The notes under the pieces are model-generated. The model saw only the letters and a list, made by a program, of their open reading frames with translations, was not told where the DNA came from and did not search any database. 8,963 nucleotides of DNA from CAZYMF01 sp964648215 (lineage in GTDB: Bacteria; Desulfobacterota; Binatia; HRBIN30; JACQVA1). The translations under genes and the position numbers were made by a program. The stretch spans positions 1 through 8,963 of the forward strand of contig CAZYMF010000200.1 of the NCBI GenBank assembly GCA_964648215.1, written 5' to 3'. Each line of letters begins with the position of its first letter. Position 1 is the first letter of the stretch. Positions 7,823 through 8,963 of the stretch are shown one piece after another.

Positions 7823-7910
7823 TAGTCGATAGTTGATAGTCAATAGTCGATAGTTGATAGTCGATGGTTCATGGACGACCTATCGACTATTGACTATCAA
7901 CTATCGACTA
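7823..7910. repeat. Perfect 31-bp inverted repeat of the 'gactatc' family between convergent genes
   Basis: Arms 7823-7853 and 7880-7910 are exact reverse complements over 31 bases, around a 26-nt loop. The left side also contains a 19-bp direct repeat, tagtcgatagttgatagtc, at 7823-7841 and 7844-7862 (21-bp period). The element is AT-richer than the surroundings. It lies tail to tail between the small membrane gene (TGA at 7820-7822) and the radical SAM gene (TAG at 7908-7910), so the hairpin could end transcription from both sides. The unit is shared with 4471-4490. A dispersed REP-like family is the best reading. Confidence 0.8.
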
Positions 7911-8963
7911 GCTCCACCGTCCGGGGATGACGGTGTGGCAGCGCGGACAGCTCCCGTCATCGAGGTCAATGCGGCCGATGCGATAGCCGCGGCGCTCGAC
8001 GACCGTGGCGTCGCAGCCGGGACAGCGCGTGTCCTCGAAGCGGCCGACGCGGCCGGGTAGATTTCCGGCGTAGACGTAGCGCAGGCCGGCACGGCGACCG
8101 ATGGCGACGGCGCGCAGCAGGGTGTCGGCTCTGGTGAAGTCGCGGTCGGCCATCTTGTAGTCGGGGTGGAACGCGGTGACGTGCCAGGGAATGTCGGCTG
8201 ACACCGAGGCGAGGAAGCCCGCCAGCTCGCCCAGCTCGCCGTCGGAGTCGTTGAAGCCGGGCACGATCAGCGTCACCACCTCGACCCAGACGCCCATCTC
8301 GACCAGGCGGCGGATGGTGGCGAGGACGTTGGCGAGCACGCCGCCGAGCTTGCGGTAGTGCTTGTCGTCGAAGCCCTTCAGGTCGACCTTGTACAGATCG
8401 ACCCACGGCCGCAGGTAGCCGAGCACCTCGGGCGTGCCGTTGCCGTTGGAGACGTAGGCCGTGGTCAGGCCGCGCGCCTTGGCGAGGCGGAAGACCTCGA
8501 CGGCCCACTCGCTGGTGATCAGAGGCTCGTTGTAGGTGCTGGCGATGATCTCGGCGCCGTGATCGAGCGCCATCTGCACGAGCTGCTCGGCGCTCACCCG
8601 CCGCGGCTCGACGCCGGCGGCCGGATCGCGCAGCGCCTGCGAGGTGAGCCAGTTCTGGCAGTAGCCGCAGTGGTAGTCGCAGCCGAGCATGCCGAAGCTG
8701 AGAGCGAGGGCGCCCGGACGCGCGTGGAAGAACGGCTTCTTCTCCACCGGATCGCATTGCAGCGCGGCGGCATAGCCGCGCGGCACGTAGAGCTTGCCGC
8801 CGCGGTTGAAGCGCACCTTGCAGATGCCGACCTTGCCCGCGGGCAGATAGCAGCGATGGCCGCAGGCGACGCAGCGCAGCGCCCCGCCGGGCAACGGCTG
8901 AGACAGCGCGCCCTCGACGGTGTGCCGCTCCAGCACCTGCTGCAGGCTGGGGACCTCCGTGAC
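7908..8963 (-). CDS. amrS: AmmeMemoRadiSam-system radical SAM enzyme (5' end at or beyond the window edge)
   Basis: At least 342 residues counted from a GTG at 8936. The frame stays open nine more codons to the edge (VTEVPSLQQ) and reads like natural protein, so the true start is probably outside; GTG 8936 has no close ribosome binding site. Counting from 8936: cysteines C22, C25, C29 and C39 form an N-terminal metal-binding-like cluster ('CVACGHRC...GIC'). C86-x3-C90-x2-C93 in 'GMLGCDYHCGYCQNW' is the radical SAM motif that holds the [4Fe-4S] cluster cleaving S-adenosylmethionine. 'STYNEPLI' (133-140), 'YVSNGNGTPEVL' (161-172) and 'YKVDLKGFD' (182-190) are the pyruvate formate-lyase-activase-like barrel strands. 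CPGC (305-308) and CPRC (330-333) form a C-terminal zinc-ribbon-like pair. This is the AmrS family, often encoded with AMMECR1 and MEMO1-like proteins, whose shared reaction I cannot state; those partners are not visible here. The stop lies inside the inverted repeat. Confidence 0.92.
   Translation of the reverse strand, partial: VTEVPSLQQVLERHTVEGALSQPLPGGALRCVACGHRCYLPAGKVGICKVRFNRGGKLYVPRGYAAALQCDPVEKKPFFHARPGALALSFGMLGCDYHCGYCQNWLTSQALRDPAAGVEPRRVSAEQLVQMALDHGAEIIASTYNEPLITSEWAVEVFRLAKARGLTTAYVSNGNGTPEVLGYLRPWVDLYKVDLKGFDDKHYRKLGGVLANVLATIRRLVEMGVWVEVVTLIVPGFNDSDGELGELAGFLASVSADIPWHVTAFHPDYKMADRDFTRADTLLRAVAIGRRAGLRYVYAGNLPGRVGRFEDTRCPGCDATVVERRGYRIGRIDLDDGSCPRCHTVIPGRWS

Noticed and set aside
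6593..7843. 416-codon minus-strand frame opposite the hydrolase and small membrane protein
   Set aside because: The composition is Arg/Gln/His-rich and featureless; the plus strand holds a clear alpha/beta hydrolase. It is a shadow frame.
7823..7862. 19-bp direct repeat with 21-bp period, considered as a CRISPR or iteron array
   Set aside because: Only two copies, with a two-base separation and no spacers. It is the internal structure of a palindromic intergenic repeat. No cas or replication gene is near.

Overview
The window is GC-rich (roughly two thirds or more G+C), densely coded bacterial DNA with GTG starts, strong third-position GC bias and short gaps. Gene content and two kinds of intergenic repeat suggest an uncultured soil or groundwater lineage of the deltaproteobacterial / Candidatus Binatota sort. 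That placement is an impression from sequence style, not a phylogenetic result.

Layout. Positions 1-6515 are all on the minus strand. Read in the direction of transcription: an ABC-F ATPase (6515-4563), an XRE-type HTH protein fused to an N6-adenine DNA methyltransferase-like fold (4401-2482), a membrane-anchored HEAT-repeat protein overlapping it by 11 nt (2492-1686), an M20-family amidohydrolase (1513-335), and the start of an AbrB/MazE-type antitoxin running off the left edge (141-1). An alpha/beta hydrolase (6629-7420) diverges from the ABC-F gene and is followed 15 nt later by a small four-helix membrane protein (7436-7822). A radical SAM enzyme of the AmmeMemoRadiSam group (7908 to the right edge) converges on that pair.

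Three gaps hold repeats: an imperfect inverted repeat of the 'ccacagaggacacagag' type at 1564-1673, a short 'gactatc' tandem at 4471-4490, and a perfect 31-bp inverted repeat of the same 'gactatc' family at 7823-7910 that supplies the stop codons of both convergent genes.

How the genes relate. Most are ordinary chromosomal genes without a shared pathway. The part most worth attention is the HTH-methyltransferase-like / HEAT pair. The methyltransferase fold keeps its SAM-binding motif and target-recognition-like C-terminus, but the catalytic N-P-P-Y/F motif reads A-I-A-G. It therefore looks like a DNA-binding pseudo-methyltransferase co-expressed with a membrane-tethered HEAT scaffold. No function for the pair can be proved from sequence alone.
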